Origin: Shewanella hafniensis
GTDB taxonomy: Bacteria; Pseudomonadota; Gammaproteobacteria; Enterobacterales; Shewanellaceae
Direction: 5' to 3'
Assembly: GCF_019655335.1 (NCBI RefSeq)
Contig: NZ_BPFD01000034.1
Span: 1-47,841, forward strand
Length of the DNA stretch: 47,841 nucleotides
Within the stretch, counting starts at the first letter, position 1. Every line of letters starts with the position of its first letter. Below are positions 1 through 8,908 of the stretch, in pieces. Position numbers and translations under genes: made by a program. The notes under the pieces are model-generated. The model made no database searches, was not told the DNA's origin, and saw nothing but the letters and a program-made list of their open reading frames with translations.

Positions 1-205
1 GTTAATGTGCTGATTTTAAATAACTATTTATATTTCGCATTTTTTGTTTATGAGCTTTAATTTACCTGCTATTCAACCTTCGAAACAATCTATTTCTCTT
101 TTTTAAGATAAATAGAAGCTGATACACGATTTACTGAATAACGTTCTGTTAACTTGATGTTTTAATTTGTATCTTTGCGTGTTACAAATTGTCGCGATAA
201 AACTC

Positions 206-221
206 AGTGATCATCATCACA
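206..221. promoter_or_regulatory. CRP-like operator upstream of the S8 protease
   Basis: The site AGTGA-TCATCA-TCACA matches the CRP consensus TGTGA-N6-TCACA at 9 of 10 conserved bases, with exact half-site spacing. It lies about 125 bp before the protease start. Carbon or energy control of a secreted protease by CRP would make sense. This is a motif call only. The rest of positions 1-346 is AT-rich with no gene seen. Confidence 0.45.
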
Positions 222-346
222 GTAAATTGAATGGTTATTCATAAAAAATGTCAGTTACAGGTGACGTTCTTGGTTGTTGCAGTGTGTTCATGCCACCAAC
301 CTGAGTTTTATAAATCATACAACTTATAAGAATTAGGGAAGTCACA

Positions 347-3300
347 ATGAAAACTAAAATAGCACTAGCAGTGTCTATGGCGCTGCTATCGTCGGCGGCA
401 AATGCGCAAACCGTTTTATCACCTACGGGTGAAACCTTGCAGTTAGATATTCCAAGTGAACTACAAACCACATCATTACGCGGTAATGCTGCCGGGGCTG
501 AAGTTAAGTTTGTACCAGAAGCTGATTTAGGCGAGGGTGAATTTACTTATATCGTTCGTTTACGCGACAGTTCAGTTGCTAATTATCAAGGAACGACTCC
601 TGGTTTTAAAGCGACGAGCTCACAGAGAGTGCAGGCAAGTGGCACTTCAAAAGTCGCGGTGAATGGTAAACTCGATGCTTCAAGACCTGAAGTCAAAAGC
701 TATGTTAGCTATTTAAAAGTCAAACAAAACCGATTTCTAGCTAACGCAAGTGCGGCTATTGGCACCAATCTGCAGCCATTAACGACCTATCAGTATGCGT
801 TAAACGGTATGGCAGTGCGCATGACTCAAGCTCAAGCGAAGAAAATGGCTGAGTTACCTGAGGTTGCGTTTGTTGAGCGCGAACGCATGGAACAAATGGA
901 AACTGATGTTAGCCAAGCGCTTATCGGTTCTCCAAATGTATGGGATGGTAGTGCAACGGGCACGAAAGCCATGGGTGAAGGTGTGATCGTCGGTATTATC
1001 GACTCAGGCATTAACTCTGACCATGCTTCATTTGCGGATGTTGGTCAAGATGGTTATGACCACACAAACCCATTAGGTCAAGGCATCTATATTGGTGACT
1101 GTAAAACTGATTTCGCCAGCATGTGTAACGATAAACTGATCGGTGTCCGTAGCTATCCAGAAATCACCAATAACTTTGATGACGTAAAAGTGTATGGTGA
1201 CACCCCTCCGGCAAAAAATGGTGAGGATTACGGCGGACACGGTTCGCATGTCGCCAGTACAGCAGCGGGTAACATTTTAGTGAATGTCCCTTATGTGCAA
1301 GGTGAAACGGGTAAGTTAGAAGGTGATGGTATTGCGACGGGTCTTGAATTTGCGCAAATCTCAGGTGTTGCACCACATGCAAACATCATAGCTTATCAAA
1401 TCTGTAATCCGGGTAATGCGGGCGACACTTATTCTGGATGCCCGACCGCACCTATTTTAAAAGCGTTAGACGATGCAATCAAAGATGGCGTCGATGTGAT
1501 TAACTTTTCAATCAGCGGTGGTGGAAATCCGTGGAATAGTGCAACAGAGCAAGGTTTCTTAGCTGCACGTAATGCGGGTATTTTTGCTGCCGTTGCTGCG
1601 GGTAACACACGTGCCGCGACAAATACTAGCCCTGCTATTAATCAAACACCTTACTCAACGCCTAAAAATGCGCCTTGGTATACGTCGGTTGCTAACTCGA
1701 CCCACAATCGCGACATAGTACGCGCCGTTGAATTTAATGGTAAAAACTACCACTACACTGCTGGCTCTGGCCCGGTTCAAACAGAAGTGCTCAAAGGTGT
1801 GCCTGTTTATGCAGGCACAATTGATGCGGCCAATTTTGAAGCCTGTAAACCATTCGCTGCGGATGCTTTTAAAGATAAGATCGCTGTTTTAAGACGCGGT
1901 GGTTGTTCATTTGATATTAAAGTCGCTGCGGCGATGAAAGCTGGCGCTAAGGGTGTGATTGTTTTCAATAGAGATGGTGAAAATAATGCGCGTCTGACCA
2001 TGTCTGGGCTAGATAAATTGGATATTCCAGCGGTATTTATTGGCGATATCGATGGCTTAGAACTGATTGCTGCTATGGCGGCAAATCCAGCGCTTGAAAT
2101 CACGCTGTCTCCAACCCCTAAAGTCATCAGTAAAGAAGCGGATGTTTTAGCTGCCAGCTCATTGATTGGACCTAACCTGACTAACGATGTACTCGTGCCT
2201 TATGTTGCTGCACCGGGTAGTGACATTTACGCTGCTTATGCAGATCAACAATTCGGCCATGATAAGACGGGAACTGATCCTGCTGATTTCACGTTGATGT
2301 CAGGTACTTCGATGGCGAGTCCTCACGTTGCCGGTGCTGGCGCGTTACTTAAATCACTGCATAAAGATTGGACCCCAGATAACATTCGTTCTGCGCTAAT
2401 GATGACAGCAACGACAGCCCAAGCGATGAAAAAAGCCGATGGCAAAACTGTTGCAGATCCGTTTGACGTAGGCGCAGGCCGTATTCGTGTGGATTTAGCG
2501 GCTAAATCTGGCTTAGTGATGGATGAAAGTGCCTTAAACTACGAGATTGCTAACCCTACAACAGGTGGCGATCCTCGTAAGTTAAACATTCCAAGCATGG
2601 CTGATTCACGTTGTATCGATACTTGTACTTGGACACGTACTGTCACTGCAATGGCTGACGGTAGCTGGACAGCAAAAGGTGTTTCCGCAACCGATAAGTT
2701 CGCGTTAACTGTGACGCCAGAAAGCTTCAACCTGAAAAAAGGTGAGAGTCAAACTATCACTGTGACTGCGGATGTGACTAACGTCGGTGCAAGTTGGGGC
2801 TTTGGTAACTTAGTATTAGCTTCGGAAGCCTTCCCAACGGCTAACATGCCGATCGTGGCTAAAATTGCTAAACGCGACTTACCTGCGGTTGTTAATGTTT
2901 CAGCCTCACGTGATGCCGATGAGCGCAATTTGGCTCACTTGAAAGCGATTGATCTACCGGGTGTTGCGGCGACAGTGACTGCACTTAAGTTAAGCGCTAC
3001 TTATGAATCAAGTGTGAAACAAGATTCAAATACCGATAGTGCATTTGATGATTTAGCCGATGGCGTAAAAGTATTTAGCTTTAACGTTGAAGACAAAGCG
3101 TTATATTTCAATGCATCAATCGGTAATACCACCTCTCCTGACTTAGACATGTTTGTGATACTCGATAAGAAAGATGGTAGTAAGCTTTCTATCGCGGCAT
3201 CTTCGGCTTTTGGTGGTTCAAAGGAAAGTGTGTCTATTAAGGACCCAGTGAAAGGTGAGTATATTGTCGTGATACAAAACTATCAGGCATCTGCAGCCGA

Positions 3301-4243
3301 TGCGGATGATGCTTTTAGTTTGAAACAAGTGACCTTATACGATGAAGCGGGTGATAACTTAACGGCAAATCTTACCGGTGATCATAAAGATTTCAACGTC
3401 AACTTAGCTTGGAAACAAGCGATGTTAGTGGGCGATGCTGGCTTGGCAATGCTGACTCTGACCACTACTGATGACAAAGTCGCACCGGTTAAAATTCCGG
3501 TTATATTTGAGCGCGTCAGTGATGATGTTTTACCGCCTCTAGGTAGCACTGTTTCTGGCGAGTTAACGCCAGGCGCCGCTAAAATGATGAAGACCCGTGT
3601 CGAAGCGAACAAAACGCAAGAAACCCGCGTTTACACTTTAGAGGCGTTATTACCAGAAGGTCACGAAGTGGCTAATATCAGCCATCAAGGTACACAAGTG
3701 GGTAATAAGATCACTTGGACTATCGAGATGGTCTCTGGTGCATCGGCACAAGATGTGACGTTTGACTTAGTGCCACGTAAGGCAAGCCAAGACAACCTTG
3801 TGACTTTGACCAACAAAGTGAACAACGAGTCGGCTGAAATCTTGAAGCAAGAATATCAATTTGATGTGCCAGAAGTTGCGCCAGTGGCAGTGATTGAAGC
3901 GCCGGTATCTGTTCAAGAAGGTAAACCACTGTTTATCGATGCGAGCAAGTCATCCGATGCTAACAATGACCCATTGACCTACAAATGGACTCAGTTAGGC
4001 GGCGCGAGCTTCAACTTTGACGCGAATGCAGCCAAGCTTAATCTAGTGGCGCCAGAAGTAAGTGGTACTGCTCAAACCGTGTCATTCCAACTGACTGTAG
4101 CGGACAATCATGGCAACAAAGATTCAAGTGTTGTGTCTGTGTCTGTGACAGAAACACCAGCTAAGAAAGATGATGGTGGTTCATTAGGTTGGTTAAGCTT
4201 GTTATTGCTACCATTTGCCTTTGGCCGTCGTAAGCAAGGCTAA
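347..4243 (+). CDS. Secreted S8 (subtilisin-like) serine protease with GlyGly-CTERM tail
   Basis: Extracellular or surface-anchored endopeptidase of 1298 aa. A Sec signal peptide (about residues 1-20, ending ANA) is followed by an I9-type propeptide (about 60-185). The S8 catalytic domain has Asp219 (IIDSG), His298 (GGHGSH), oxyanion Asn420 (AAGN) and Ser655 (GTSMASPH). A PA domain (about 487-590) is inserted between Asn and Ser, as in lactocepin-like subtilases. Beta-sandwich regions follow, including a pre-peptidase-like part (about 900-1000) and a PKD-like repeat (about 1178-1270). The end is GlyGly-CTERM: DDGGSLGW, a hydrophobic stretch, then FGRRKQG. That signal is normally cut by a rhombosortase after type II secretion. 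The start has an AGGGAAG ribosome site. Monocistronic: terminator at 4293, CRP-like site at 206. The substrate is unknown; a role in feeding on protein is inferred. Confidence 0.93.
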   Translation: MKTKIALAVSMALLSSAANAQTVLSPTGETLQLDIPSELQTTSLRGNAAGAEVKFVPEADLGEGEFTYIVRLRDSSVANYQGTTPGFKATSSQRVQASGTSKVAVNGKLDASRPEVKSYVSYLKVKQNRFLANASAAIGTNLQPLTTYQYALNGMAVRMTQAQAKKMAELPEVAFVERERMEQMETDVSQALIGSPNVWDGSATGTKAMGEGVIVGIIDSGINSDHASFADVGQDGYDHTNPLGQGIYIGDCKTDFASMCNDKLIGVRSYPEITNNFDDVKVYGDTPPAKNGEDYGGHGSHVASTAAGNILVNVPYVQGETGKLEGDGIATGLEFAQISGVAPHANIIAYQICNPGNAGDTYSGCPTAPILKALDDAIKDGVDVINFSISGGGNPWNSATEQGFLAARNAGIFAAVAAGNTRAATNTSPAINQTPYSTPKNAPWYTSVANSTHNRDIVRAVEFNGKNYHYTAGSGPVQTEVLKGVPVYAGTIDAANFEACKPFAADAFKDKIAVLRRGGCSFDIKVAAAMKAGAKGVIVFNRDGENNARLTMSGLDKLDIPAVFIGDIDGLELIAAMAANPALEITLSPTPKVISKEADVLAASSLIGPNLTNDVLVPYVAAPGSDIYAAYADQQFGHDKTGTDPADFTLMSGTSMASPHVAGAGALLKSLHKDWTPDNIRSALMMTATTAQAMKKADGKTVADPFDVGAGRIRVDLAAKSGLVMDESALNYEIANPTTGGDPRKLNIPSMADSRCIDTCTWTRTVTAMADGSWTAKGVSATDKFALTVTPESFNLKKGESQTITVTADVTNVGASWGFGNLVLASEAFPTANMPIVAKIAKRDLPAVVNVSASRDADERNLAHLKAIDLPGVAATVTALKLSATYESSVKQDSNTDSAFDDLADGVKVFSFNVEDKALYFNASIGNTTSPDLDMFVILDKKDGSKLSIAASSAFGGSKESVSIKDPVKGEYIVVIQNYQASAADADDAFSLKQVTLYDEAGDNLTANLTGDHKDFNVNLAWKQAMLVGDAGLAMLTLTTTDDKVAPVKIPVIFERVSDDVLPPLGSTVSGELTPGAAKMMKTRVEANKTQETRVYTLEALLPEGHEVANISHQGTQVGNKITWTIEMVSGASAQDVTFDLVPRKASQDNLVTLTNKVNNESAEILKQEYQFDVPEVAPVAVIEAPVSVQEGKPLFIDASKSSDANNDPLTYKWTQLGGASFNFDANAAKLNLVAPEVSGTAQTVSFQLTVADNHGNKDSSVVSVSVTETPAKKDDGGSLGWLSLLLLPFAFGRRKQG

Positions 4244-4292
4244 TTGTTTAAGGTTAAATCGCAAGGTGTAACAGTTAGTTACTAGTAAAAAG

Positions 4293-4326
4293 AAAGGGCT
4301 GATATCAATATCAGCCCTTTTTGTTT
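4293..4326 (+). terminator. Rho-independent terminator after the S8 protease
   Basis: The 12-bp stem AAAGGGCTGATA / TATCAGCCCTTT with a TCAA loop is followed by a T-rich tract. It sits between convergent genes and, with A residues on its left side, may also end the minus-strand LysR gene. Confidence 0.85.
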
Positions 4327-4339
4327 TAATCGATTTAGG

Positions 4340-5221
4340 TCAGCGATTTGACATTAAAAAATCGACAAAGGCGCGGTCTGCTTGACTCACGGGGCGCTGT
4401 TTTTTCCATGCGATGTGCAGATTCAAAAATACTGGAGGATCGAAGGGTTTAGCTAAAATGTCATCTTTTGAGCTGATTGCCATTTCGAGCACGCTGGTGA
4501 TCCCAAATCCTTGGGAAACAATCTGTTTGATAAGGTTAATCAAATTAGTCTCGAAGGCGACATTGGGCTTTTTCCCCAGATCCTTGGCTTGCGATAAGAT
4601 CCACTCGCGGTGGAAATAACCTGTCTTGAACATCACTAATTCATGGTCGAAAAAGTCATTGAGACTGACGGCGCTATGTTCCGCTAAAGGATGTTCGGCT
4701 CCCATAGCGATCACCATTTGCTCACGGATCAACAGCTGACTATCAAATTCGGGTTGTAGGTCTTGGGCGGTAATGATTGCAATATCCACTTCTTCCTGTT
4801 GCAACATACGCAACGCGTCGCGCGTCCCGCCTTCAAACAGTGACAGTTTCAACTCGGGGTATTTATGCCGAAAAGCCATTAAGCGCGAGGGCAGGTAGAA
4901 AGATCCCAGCATGCCCGGCACGGCAATGCGGACTTCCCCCGAGGTGAGATTGGCCATGGCACGGATTTGCGCTTCGGCCTGCTTAATCTGTTTCAGGATC
5001 AAAGTGGCATGTTGATGCAAGACTAAACCTTCGGCCGTGAGTGCGAGCAGCTTGTCATTCTTGTTGCTCGTACGATTAACTAAAGTCACGCCGAGTGCGA
5101 CTTCTAAGCGCTTGATACTTTGGCTTAAGGCCGGTTGGGCCATATTGAGCTTTTTGGCTGCGGCGGTAAAGCTGCCAGTACTGGCAAGGGCATCTAAATG
5201 CTTGAGTTGGCGGATATCCAT
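4340..5221 (-). CDS. LysR-family regulator, divergent from MFS exporter (YnfL-like)
   Basis: A 293-aa DNA-binding regulator. The N-terminal winged helix-turn-helix (about residues 1-60, MDIRQLKHLDALASTGSF...) is followed by a periplasmic-binding-like effector domain (about 90-290). I chose the ATG at 5221 because LysR proteins normally begin this close to the HTH; an ATG at 5284 would add 21 residues with no family match. It is divergent from the MFS gene at 5374, and a perfect T-N11-A palindrome lies between them (5293-5307). This is the same arrangement as E. coli ynfL/ynfM, so it likely controls the exporter and itself. The effector is unknown. Confidence 0.85.
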   Translation of the reverse strand: MDIRQLKHLDALASTGSFTAAAKKLNMAQPALSQSIKRLEVALGVTLVNRTSNKNDKLLALTAEGLVLHQHATLILKQIKQAEAQIRAMANLTSGEVRIAVPGMLGSFYLPSRLMAFRHKYPELKLSLFEGGTRDALRMLQQEEVDIAIITAQDLQPEFDSQLLIREQMVIAMGAEHPLAEHSAVSLNDFFDHELVMFKTGYFHREWILSQAKDLGKKPNVAFETNLINLIKQIVSQGFGITSVLEMAISSKDDILAKPFDPPVFLNLHIAWKKQRPVSQADRAFVDFLMSNR

Positions 5222-5292
5222 CAATCGGGCCCATACTGTTGAATAGTGGCAAGGTCGGTGCGTTGTGGTTATAACAAAAATCAATGATAGCG

Positions 5293-5307
5293 ATAGATAT
5301 TATCTAT
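5293..5307. promoter_or_regulatory. LysR-type operator candidate between the divergent genes
   Basis: A perfect palindrome, ATAGATA-T-TATCTAT, contains a T-N11-A LysR box. It lies 67 bp before the MFS start and 72 bp before the LysR start, a usual place for a shared recognition site. Confidence 0.5.
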
Positions 5308-5373
5308 TATTGTTATGTTATGCCCAGTGATAACCTTTGTCTATCCTATGAGTGATGCTTTGTCGAGGCTCCT

Positions 5374-6621
5374 GTGCAAGCCGTGTTAGATACTATGATT
5401 GATAATAAACAGCGTGATACCCGACTGATGTGGGCGCTATGTGTTGCTTCTGTGGTGGTGTATATCAACTTGTATCTGATGCAAGGCATGCTGCCGCTAA
5501 TTGCGGAGCATTTTGCGGTATCTGGGTCTAAAGCGACGTTAATCCTGTCGGTAACCAGTTTTTCCTTGGCCTTTTCATTGCTCTTGTATGCGGTACTGTC
5601 AGACCGTATCGGTCGACACACACCGATTATTGTCAGCCTGTGGTTGTTGGCGCTATCTAACTTATTGTTGATTTGGGCACCGGATTTTAATGGGCTAGTG
5701 CTAGTGCGATTGCTGCAAGGTGCATTACTCGCTGCCGTGCCAGCGATTGCTATGGCGTACTTTAAGGAGCAGTTGTCACCGAGCACTATGCTCAAAGCCG
5801 CGGGCATTTACATTATGGCGAATAGCATTGGTGGCATTGTTGGCCGTTTACTCGGCGGCGTTATGTCGCAGTTTTTATCTTGGCAAGAATCCATGTGGCT
5901 GTTGTTTTTAGTCACCTTAGCGGGCGTGGCTTTAGTGAACTATTTACTGCCTTCACTTGCCGATGCGCAGGCCATGTCAAAGAGTAAAACTGAGCCCTCT
6001 TTATCAAAACGCGCCCGTTTAGCCCAAGATCTTCATGGCTTTAGCCATCATCTCACCGATGCACAAATGCGCTTGGTCTACGCGATTGGCGGCTTAACCT
6101 TTATGATGATGGTGAATCAATTTAGTTTTATTCAGCTGCATTTGATGGCGGCGCCCTATGAATGGAGTCGCTTTCAAGCAACCTTGATTTTCCTGTGTTA
6201 TTCCAGCGGTACTATAGCTTCGTATTTCACTGCGAAATGGCTCGCCAAATTTGGCCAACATAAGTTGTATCAGTGGTCTTGGTGCGTGATGTTGCTCGGC
6301 AGTTTACTGACCCTGTTTGATACCACTTTAACCATTAGCTTAGGTTTTTTGATGACAGCCTGTGGCTTCTTCCTCACCCACAGTTGCTGTAATTCTTTTG
6401 TCGCAATGCGGGCCAGTCGCGATCGGGCTAAGGCGACATCACTGTATTTATGCTGTTACTACTTAGGCGCGGCGATAGGCGGCCCTTATTTAATGATGTT
6501 TTGGCATGAGGCGCAGTGGCGCGGCGTGGTAATGGGGTCATTAACCTTACTGGCTTTGATTGCCTTGGCCATCACCCGTTTACATTACCATCAAACCAAT
6601 GACGTTCGTGCGCTTGCATAG
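5374..6621 (+). CDS. MFS transporter, YnfM-like (arabinose-efflux-type) exporter
   Basis: A 415-aa inner-membrane major facilitator protein with about 12 hydrophobic segments. The loop 2-3 signature is visible as LSDRIGRHTP. Overall it resembles E. coli YnfM (NimT), including the MQGMLPLIAEHF stretch in helix 1-2. The chosen start is GTG at 5374 with GAGG five bases upstream; an ATG at 5395 is the alternative. A terminator follows at 6706. The divergent LysR gene probably regulates it. Substrate cannot be told from sequence; family members export small organic acids, sugars or drugs. Confidence 0.85.
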   Translation: MQAVLDTMIDNKQRDTRLMWALCVASVVVYINLYLMQGMLPLIAEHFAVSGSKATLILSVTSFSLAFSLLLYAVLSDRIGRHTPIIVSLWLLALSNLLLIWAPDFNGLVLVRLLQGALLAAVPAIAMAYFKEQLSPSTMLKAAGIYIMANSIGGIVGRLLGGVMSQFLSWQESMWLLFLVTLAGVALVNYLLPSLADAQAMSKSKTEPSLSKRARLAQDLHGFSHHLTDAQMRLVYAIGGLTFMMMVNQFSFIQLHLMAAPYEWSRFQATLIFLCYSSGTIASYFTAKWLAKFGQHKLYQWSWCVMLLGSLLTLFDTTLTISLGFLMTACGFFLTHSCCNSFVAMRASRDRAKATSLYLCCYYLGAAIGGPYLMMFWHEAQWRGVVMGSLTLLALIALAITRLHYHQTNDVRALA

Positions 6622-6705
6622 GCTTCGACAGGGCTATTGTTGTTAAAGCAATAAAAGTAAAAAAATCGCTAAGCTATTATATCAAGTGATTAAATCAAAT
6701 GAATA

Positions 6706-6737
6706 AAGGCCAACATCAACCGTTGGCCTTCGTTTTT
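6706..6737 (+). terminator. Terminator after the MFS gene
   Basis: The 9-bp stem AAGGCCAAC / GTTGGCCTT with a 7-nt loop is followed by CGTTTTT. The intergenic stretch 6622-6898 shows nothing else. Confidence 0.75.
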
Positions 6738-6898
6738 GGTGTGGGTCGTTTGATCAGCTGGCTCAAACCTGCAAATCATACTCGTTATGCGGAATGTGGG
6801 GCTGAGTTTCATGCCTTGAGTCTTATGGTCGATATTTAAGCTCATCCACTAAGCGTTCTGATTTAATGCATCTGTTGCAGCTTAAGTGCAGCGATTTA

Positions 6899-7837
6899 TT
6901 AACCTTGATATTTCCAATAGGGCGGATTGCCATACACCTCAAGAAAGTAGTCAATCACAGCGCGGACATTCAATGAGGGAGTGCGAGAATTTGGGTAAAT
7001 CGCAGTAATATAATGCTGATCAATTTTTATCGCTGATTCGCAGTCCGTGAGCAATGAAATAAGTTGTCCATTTTTAAGAGAGTCACCGATTAACCAGTCA
7101 GGAAAGAGGACGATTCCCATATCATTTAATGCGGCTATGAGTAATGTTTCCGCATTATTTGAGGTGAGTATGGGGGTGATGGGTTGATGCAGCCATGTCG
7201 TCTTGTTCTTGTTAAAAAACCAGCGATTTTGACCCGAAGATCCGCTATAGACTAGGCATTGATGGTTTTTGAGATCGGCGGGTTCAGTGGGCATGCCATG
7301 CAGTGCTATATACGCTTTGGACGCCGCAAGATGATAGGTTTGGCTTCCCAGCATTCTTGAGTGGAGTGATGAATCAACCAAAGTGCCAATACGAAAGATA
7401 ATATCGGCGGCACTAACATGCGGGTCGATATAATCGTCAGTTTGTGTGAGCTCCACTTGCACCTGCGGATATCGCCTTAAAAACCCCGCTAACCAAGGCG
7501 CAATATGTCGCTGGCCGAAAAAAACCGGGGCATTAATTCTGATCAATCCCTTAGGTTCTATCGTCCTATCTAATAATTCATTGCGGACTTCATTCAGTTG
7601 CTCTGCCATGGAACGCGCATATTCAATGAAAATCCTACCCGATTCCGTGGGTATGATTGCCCTGGTATTTCGATAAAACAGCTGCTGTCCCAGAGAATCT
7701 TCTAGTTGGCTGATGACTCTAGAAATCATCGAGGGAGAGACCCCTTCCTTTCGAGCCACAACAGAATAGCTTTTGCTGTCATAAACGCCGATAAAAAACT
7801 TTAACGCTCGCATATTGATTGAGTTTATATCATTCAT
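6899..7837 (-). CDS. LysR-family regulator, divergent from the YdcZ-type pair
   Basis: A 312-aa regulator with an N-terminal HTH (about residues 8-66, ...KEGVSPSMISRVISQLEDSLGQQLFYRN) and a C-terminal effector domain. HTH and linker resemble the broad 'AaeR/DsdC-like' LysR group with short effector domains. It is transcribed away from the two small membrane proteins at 7934 and 8378, which are its likely targets. The start codon has no good Shine-Dalgarno sequence, and the LysR-box-like TGCA-N5-TGCA (7841-7853) sits directly over that leader. Binding there would repress its own expression (inference). The inducer is unknown. Confidence 0.85.
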   Translation of the reverse strand: MNDINSINMRALKFFIGVYDSKSYSVVARKEGVSPSMISRVISQLEDSLGQQLFYRNTRAIIPTESGRIFIEYARSMAEQLNEVRNELLDRTIEPKGLIRINAPVFFGQRHIAPWLAGFLRRYPQVQVELTQTDDYIDPHVSAADIIFRIGTLVDSSLHSRMLGSQTYHLAASKAYIALHGMPTEPADLKNHQCLVYSGSSGQNRWFFNKNKTTWLHQPITPILTSNNAETLLIAALNDMGIVLFPDWLIGDSLKNGQLISLLTDCESAIKIDQHYITAIYPNSRTPSLNVRAVIDYFLEVYGNPPYWKYQG

Positions 7838-7840
7838 TTT

Positions 7841-7853
7841 TGCAAATTCTGCA
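7841..7853. promoter_or_regulatory. Possible LysR box next to the LysR start
   Basis: TGCA-AATTC-TGCA is a dyad fitting T-N11-A. It lies 4 bp before the LysR start and about 80 bp before the first YdcZ-type gene. The motif is short, so chance is possible. Confidence 0.3.
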
Positions 7854-7933
7854 CAGGTGTTTCCTGCATTGTCTCATTTATTGGTTTTATCGACTAGGGT
7901 ACTCTTGCTGCCCTTAATCACAGGAGCTTATGT

Positions 7934-8368
7934 ATGCAGTTTTTAATGATTTTTTTTGTTGTGCTAGGAGGGGCGGGATTATCCGTTGAAGCGGGCCTCC
8001 TAGGACCTTTAGGTGCTGAAGTCGGGGAGTTATGGGCAACCTTTAGCATTTTCGGTGTTGGCGCAGCGCTTACCTTTATCTTGATGCTGTTTTTCAGCCC
8101 TCGAAATAGTCCCTCATTTTTCGCGCAACCCTCTTGGACATTAACGGGCGGCGTGCTGGGCCCTATTTATGTGGTGATACTCACGATCGCAACACCAGCA
8201 GTTGGGATTGCTATGACAATGATCGGTATTTTAGCAGGCCAAGTTGCGAAGAGTTTGCTGATTGACCACTACGGTTTATTTGGTACAGCACATAGACGAA
8301 TTGATACCAAACGTATTGTGGCACTGCTATTTATCGTCGCAGCATTAGTGCTGATGGCGCAAAGTTAA
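7934..8368 (+). CDS. YdcZ-family (DMT/DUF606) small membrane protein, first of a pair
   Basis: A 144-aa protein with about four to five hydrophobic helices, typical of the half-size YdcZ/DUF606 branch of drug/metabolite transporters (about 140-150 aa). It starts at an ATG with AGGAG upstream. The downstream gene at 8378 is a paralogue separated by 9 bp. The two probably form an antiparallel heterodimer in the inner membrane, as in other paired small DMT proteins (inference). The divergent LysR gene is the probable regulator. Substrate unknown. Confidence 0.8.
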   Translation: MQFLMIFFVVLGGAGLSVEAGLLGPLGAEVGELWATFSIFGVGAALTFILMLFFSPRNSPSFFAQPSWTLTGGVLGPIYVVILTIATPAVGIAMTMIGILAGQVAKSLLIDHYGLFGTAHRRIDTKRIVALLFIVAALVLMAQS

Positions 8369-8377
8369 GGGCGAGTT

Positions 8378-8827
8378 ATGACATTGATTATGATTATGTT
8401 GGCTGTGATTGGCGGGGCAACCTTGAGTATGCAAGCAGCAATAAATGGACAGCTGGGGAGTAAAGTGGGGGTGTTTCGCAGTGCATTTTTAACTTTTTCG
8501 ACTGGAGCCTTGATCACTGGGTTGTTGATTTTTTATTTTGAACCACCTCAAGCAGTGACATTGTTGGATGTACCTAAATGGCAGTTATTAGGTGCAATGT
8601 GTGGCGTGCCTTATATCGTCATCATGGTGTTAGCCGTTCAGCGGATAGGTACAGCTGTCGCAACCGTTGCGGTTATTTTTGGACAGCTACTAATGAGTAT
8701 GTTGATTGATAATTTTGGCTGGCTTGGCAATGAAACGATTCACTTTTCTGCAAGTCGAATCGCCGCCGTGATCTGTTTGGCGATCGCACTGTATTTTATA
8801 CATTCAAGTAATAAAACGTCGGCGTAA
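8378..8827 (+). CDS. YdcZ-family (DMT/DUF606) small membrane protein, second of a pair
   Basis: A 149-aa paralogue of the preceding gene. Both share an N-terminal G-G-A-x-L-S pattern before a polar patch and a central P-x-Y-V/I-V turn (GPIYVV in the first, GVPYIV here), and both have a late I-D-x-x-G-x helix. The 9-bp gap indicates one transcript. Pairing suggests both subunits are needed for transport. Confidence 0.8.
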   Translation: MTLIMIMLAVIGGATLSMQAAINGQLGSKVGVFRSAFLTFSTGALITGLLIFYFEPPQAVTLLDVPKWQLLGAMCGVPYIVIMVLAVQRIGTAVATVAVIFGQLLMSMLIDNFGWLGNETIHFSASRIAAVICLAIALYFIHSSNKTSA

Positions 8828-8860
8828 TACATGATTCAGACTCATTTTTATGCTGTGATA

Positions 8861-8886
8861 GCGAACCCAGCTCAAGCTGGGTTCGC
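8861..8886. terminator. Strong hairpin between convergent genes, likely bidirectional terminator
   Basis: A perfect 12-bp inverted repeat, GCGAACCCAGCT / AGCTGGGTTCGC, has 2 bases between the arms and lies between the YdcZ pair and dctD. T-runs on either side are weak, so terminator function is likely but not certain. Confidence 0.5.
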
Positions 8887-8908
8887 ACTCTCTTGTCATC
8901 GAAATGAG

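Noticed and set aside
5346..5807. A 153-aa frame opposite the MFS gene
   Set aside because: It is a shadow of the MFS coding sequence, with low-complexity composition.
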